The notes under the pieces: model-generated
Databases searched by the model: none
What the model saw: the letters and a program-made list of their open reading frames with translations, nothing else
What the model was told of the DNA's origin: nothing
In this document: positions 43,148-45,716 of the stretch, piece after piece
Position numbering within the stretch: the stretch's first letter is position 1
Layout: every line of letters begins with the position of its first letter
Assembly: GCA_905214525.1 (NCBI GenBank)
Contig: CAJMMN010000017.1
Span: 1 to 45,716, forward strand
DNA: 45,716 bases
Direction: 5' to 3'
From: an uncultured bacterium
Lineage (GTDB): Bacteria > Actinomycetota > Coriobacteriia > Coriobacteriales > Coriobacteriaceae
Position numbers and translations under genes: made by a program

Positions 43148-45178
43148 CTACAGCTCGTTGGCCGCGTGATACGCCGTGCGAATGGCGCTCGCGATGTCGG
43201 CGGTGCGCTCGCCCGAGCAGTCGCCCACGCAGGTCACGGGCACCGTTACGCCGTCCAGGTCAAACGCGTTGGCCTTGGAGCCCACGGCCATCACCACGTA
43301 ATCGCAGGCGATCCTCACCGGCTCCTCAGTGCCGTCCTCGGTGGTGTGAATGGCCTCCACGCCCTCGTCGGTAATGGCGGTCAGGCGGGTCTTCACGTGC
43401 TGCTCCACGTTGTGCTCGGCAAAGTCGCTCATGATCAGCGGCAGAATGGTCTCGGACTCGCCCGCGGCAATCTTGTCGAGCATCTCGACAATCGCCACCT
43501 CGCAGCCGTGCTGCAGCAGGTACTCGGCAGTCTCGGTGCCCACCAGGCCGCCGCCGATGACGGCGACGCGGCCCGTAAGCTCCACCTTGCCGGCCAGCAC
43601 GTCCCAGCTCGAGACGACCTTGTCCGAATCGGCACCCGGAACGGGGATGACCACGTCGTGCGCGCCCACAGCCACAATCGCGGCGTCGGCGGCGTTGAGG
43701 TCCGCGGGGCTAGCGGCGTGGTTGAGCTCAACCTTCACGCCCAGGCCAGGCAGAATCTTCTCGTAGTACTCGACCGAGCGCATGATCTCGTCCTTGCGCG
43801 GAGGGGCGGCCGCCAGCACAATCTGGCCGCCCAGATGATCGCTCGCCTCGTAGACAGTCACGTCGTAGCCGCGCTTGGCCGCCACTCGCGCGGCCTCCAG
43901 GCCGGCAATACCGCCGCCCACCACGGCGATCTTCTTGTCGCCCTCGCCCGGCTTAATGGCGATGGTCGCCTCGTCGCCGTTCTCGGCATTGAGCACGCAC
44001 GAGATGTATTTGCGGTTTTGGATCGCGTCGACGCAGCCCTTGTTGCAGTTGAGGCACTCGCGAATGGGCTCACCCGTGGCGGCCTTGAGCGCAATGTCGG
44101 GGTCGCACATGAGCGAGCGGCCGTACGCGACAATGTCGGCCGAGCCGTCTTCCAGGATCTTCTCGCCGGCCTCGACCGAGACAACGCGGCCGACGGTTGC
44201 CACCGGCACGGAGACCAGGGCCTTGACGCGCTCGGCCACCGGCAGCGTCCAGTTGTAGGGCATGGCGCCCATGGGCGGAATGGTGTCGCCCATGTTGCCG
44301 GTGTGGTTGGCCTGTGCGACCTGGATCATATCGATGCCCGCGCCCTCGAGCAGCTTGGCGAACTCGCAGGCCTCATCGGGCTGCAGGCCGCCCTTGCCGC
44401 GCGGCGTGCCGTCGGGGTTCTCCATAATCACGGGGAGCTTGTACTCCACCATCAGCTGCGGCGCGGCGTCCTTAATGGCGGCGACGACCTCGAGCGCATA
44501 GCGAACGCGGTTCTCGAACGAGCCACCGTACTCGTCGGTGCGCTTGTTGAGGATGGCCGAGCACAGCGAACCCACCAGGCGGTCGCCGTGGACCTCGATG
44601 GCATCGATCCCGGCCTGCTGTGCGCGAGCGGCCGAGGCGGCGATGGCCTCCTTGATCTGGGTGAGTTGCTCCACGGTGGCCTCGTTCACAAAGTGCTGCA
44701 TGTCATGGTGCAGCTTGGCGTAGGCCTGCTTGCGGATCTCGTTGGACTCGGCCATTTTGGCGGCAAAGGTCTCCTCGTCGCCGGCGGCCTTGGCCTCCTG
44801 CGCAGCTTTCGCAGCGGCCATGGAGCCCATGACCATGCGGCCGACGCCGGGCACGTCATACTCGGGGTGGAACAGCTGCAGCGCGACCTTGGCGCCGTGC
44901 TTGTGAACAGCGTCGGCCAGCGCCTTAAACGTGGGGATCTGGGCGTCAGTCGCCAGCTTGGGCGTGGGGCTCGCGGTCATAACGGGAGCGACGTCGCCGA
45001 TGACGATGTAGCTCACGCCGCCACGGGCCAGGCGCTCGTAAAAAGCCAGGCTGCGCTCGCCAATGGAACCGTCGCGCTCCTCGTAGCCGGTGGTCAGCGG
45101 CGGGAACATAATGCGGTTTTTGAGCTCAAGGGGGCCAACCGTAATGGGTTGAAGCAGCTTGGACGCAGATGTGGTCAT
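43148..45178 (-). CDS. Old-yellow-enzyme family FAD/FMN/4Fe-4S oxidoreductase (FadH/BaiCD-like)
   Basis: 676 residues. A TIM-barrel OYE domain about 5-350 (LLQPITVGPLELKNRIMFPP, EYGGSFENRVRY), a [4Fe-4S] motif C-x2-C-x3-C-x11-C near 375-395 (CLNCNKGC), then a FAD/NAD(P)-binding half with two nucleotide folds (VVGGGIAGLEAARVAAKRGY and VIGGGLVGTETAEYL). This layout is that of 2,4-dienoyl-CoA reductase and of gut bacterial bile-acid or enone reductases. The usual HxxHGYL segment of the OYE active site reads HGDRLVGSL, so the proton-donor Tyr may be missing or elsewhere; the substrate cannot be predicted. ATG 45178 is 6 bases from gagagga; ATG 45184 is an alternative. Monocistronic. Confidence 0.88.
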   Translation of the reverse strand: MTTSASKLLQPITVGPLELKNRIMFPPLTTGYEERDGSIGERSLAFYERLARGGVSYIVIGDVAPVMTASPTPKLATDAQIPTFKALADAVHKHGAKVALQLFHPEYDVPGVGRMVMGSMAAAKAAQEAKAAGDEETFAAKMAESNEIRKQAYAKLHHDMQHFVNEATVEQLTQIKEAIAASAARAQQAGIDAIEVHGDRLVGSLCSAILNKRTDEYGGSFENRVRYALEVVAAIKDAAPQLMVEYKLPVIMENPDGTPRGKGGLQPDEACEFAKLLEGAGIDMIQVAQANHTGNMGDTIPPMGAMPYNWTLPVAERVKALVSVPVATVGRVVSVEAGEKILEDGSADIVAYGRSLMCDPDIALKAATGEPIRECLNCNKGCVDAIQNRKYISCVLNAENGDEATIAIKPGEGDKKIAVVGGGIAGLEAARVAAKRGYDVTVYEASDHLGGQIVLAAAPPRKDEIMRSVEYYEKILPGLGVKVELNHAASPADLNAADAAIVAVGAHDVVIPVPGADSDKVVSSWDVLAGKVELTGRVAVIGGGLVGTETAEYLLQHGCEVAIVEMLDKIAAGESETILPLIMSDFAEHNVEQHVKTRLTAITDEGVEAIHTTEDGTEEPVRIACDYVVMAVGSKANAFDLDGVTVPVTCVGDCSGERTADIASAIRTAYHAANEL

Positions 45179-45315
45179 GGACATTCCTCTCTTGTAGGCG
45201 CGGCGGCGATGATGCCGCGTAGTTGTCTAGAGGATATGGCATGGGAGCACAGTGGCGCAACGGAAATCGGCGAATATCAGGTGGCGGCAGGTGGATGGGG
45301 TGGGCCTGGCCGCGG

Positions 45316-45620
45316 GTTTGTCTCGATCTGTAACAATTACAGGCCAAAAACGACCCTAGAAGGTACAGATCGAGACAAACAAATTCGGTCCGGACAAACA
45401 TCTCAATCTGTAACATCTGGACCCACTTTTGCCCCCTTACTGTTACAGATCGAGACAAACCAATCTAGCCTGCCGAAAGATCTAAATCTGTAACAGTAAC
45501 TCGGCAAAATCCATCCCTCGTGTTACAGATTTAGACAAACGGGGGCCGGCTGCCGGAAAATCTCGATCTGTAACACCTAGCCGCCCAAATCGGGTCTAGA
45601 TGTTACAGATCGAGATTTTG
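45316..45620. repeat. Array of four stem-loops with exact 80-bp period
   Basis: Each unit is a 20-mer, a 25-base loop, an inverted 20-mer and a 15-base spacer. Left 20-mers begin at 45316, 45396, 45476 and 45556; right 20-mers (consensus tgttacagatcgagacaaac) begin at 45361, 45441, 45521 and 45601. Loops are all 25 bases but unrelated in sequence. In unit 3 both arms change together (cga to aaa, tcg to ttt), and in unit 4 the outer aaaa/tttt bases also co-vary. No coding frame. The remaining parts of 45185-45716 contain only a terminator and a possible promoter. Confidence 0.85.
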
Positions 45621-45667
45621 TTTGAGAGGCCGAGAATTGGACCGAAAACACGGTCCCGGAATAATCA

Positions 45668-45692
45668 AAACCACCCCTAAAAGGGGTGGTTT
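45668..45692 (-). terminator. Intrinsic terminator, probably of a minus-strand gene beyond the window
   Basis: An 11-bp stem (45668-45678 with 45682-45692) with a 3-base loop is followed on the minus strand by ttttgattatt. The plus-strand T tract is short, so the minus direction is preferred. Confidence 0.7.
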
Positions 45693-45716
45693 GCTCTTAG
45701 GGTATAACCCTTGGAT

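Noticed and set aside
45316..45620. CRISPR array
   Set aside because: Repeats alternate in orientation with 25- and 15-base intervals, too short for spacers, and no cas gene is present.

Overview
The window looks like chromosome of a high-G+C anaerobic gut actinobacterium of the class Coriobacteriia, most likely Collinsella or a close relative. This rests on gene content (energy-converting [NiFe] hydrogenase, old-yellow-enzyme/4Fe-4S flavoprotein, DUF362 ferredoxin-like protein, Nramp-related Mg transporter, SipW-type surface proteins), on strong G+C bias with long antisense shadow reading frames, and on abundant palindromic intergenic repeats. No rRNA, tRNA or CRISPR-Cas genes were seen, so the taxonomic placement is an inference.

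Layout. 1-3.8 kb: an Nramp-related (probably Mg2+) transporter directly downstream of an MgtE_N/CBS/membrane protein, with a structured leader and a TTG start. 3.8-9.6 kb: a membrane-anchored polysaccharide-deacetylase homologue that has lost its metal ligands, a PRC-barrel protein, a YtxH protein, a protein with a cyanophycin-synthetase-like motif, a CNNM/CorC-type CBS protein and a hemolysin III (TrhA) membrane protein. 9.8-12.2 kb: a membrane-anchored serine alpha/beta hydrolase (+) and a DUF362 iron-sulfur protein (-). 12.4-15.8 kb: a MacB-like ATPase and giant FtsX-type permease, bracketed by copies of one palindromic repeat. 16-21.4 kb: an ABC-2 exporter (ATPase and two permeases) divergent from a DesK/NarL-type sensor kinase-regulator pair. 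21.4-21.9 kb: two related palindromic elements. 21.9-27.6 kb: a five-gene Ech-type group 4 hydrogenase operon in which the two membrane subunits are fused in one 960-residue protein. 27.9-28.3 kb: an orphan IS150 OrfA-like helix-turn-helix protein with its own promoter and terminator. 29-42.8 kb: a four-gene operon of three single-pass SipW-substrate-like proteins and a 3633-residue GLUG-like surface protein. 43.1-45.2 kb: an OYE-family flavoenzyme. 45.3-45.6 kb: four stem-loops repeated at an exact 80-bp period.

The most unusual items are the giant-protein operon, the 80-bp stem-loop array, a family of intergenic elements with a partly shared core but copy-specific self-complementary arms, the fused Ech membrane subunit, and the pseudo-deacetylase. 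Functions were assigned by reading motifs only; no database search was run.
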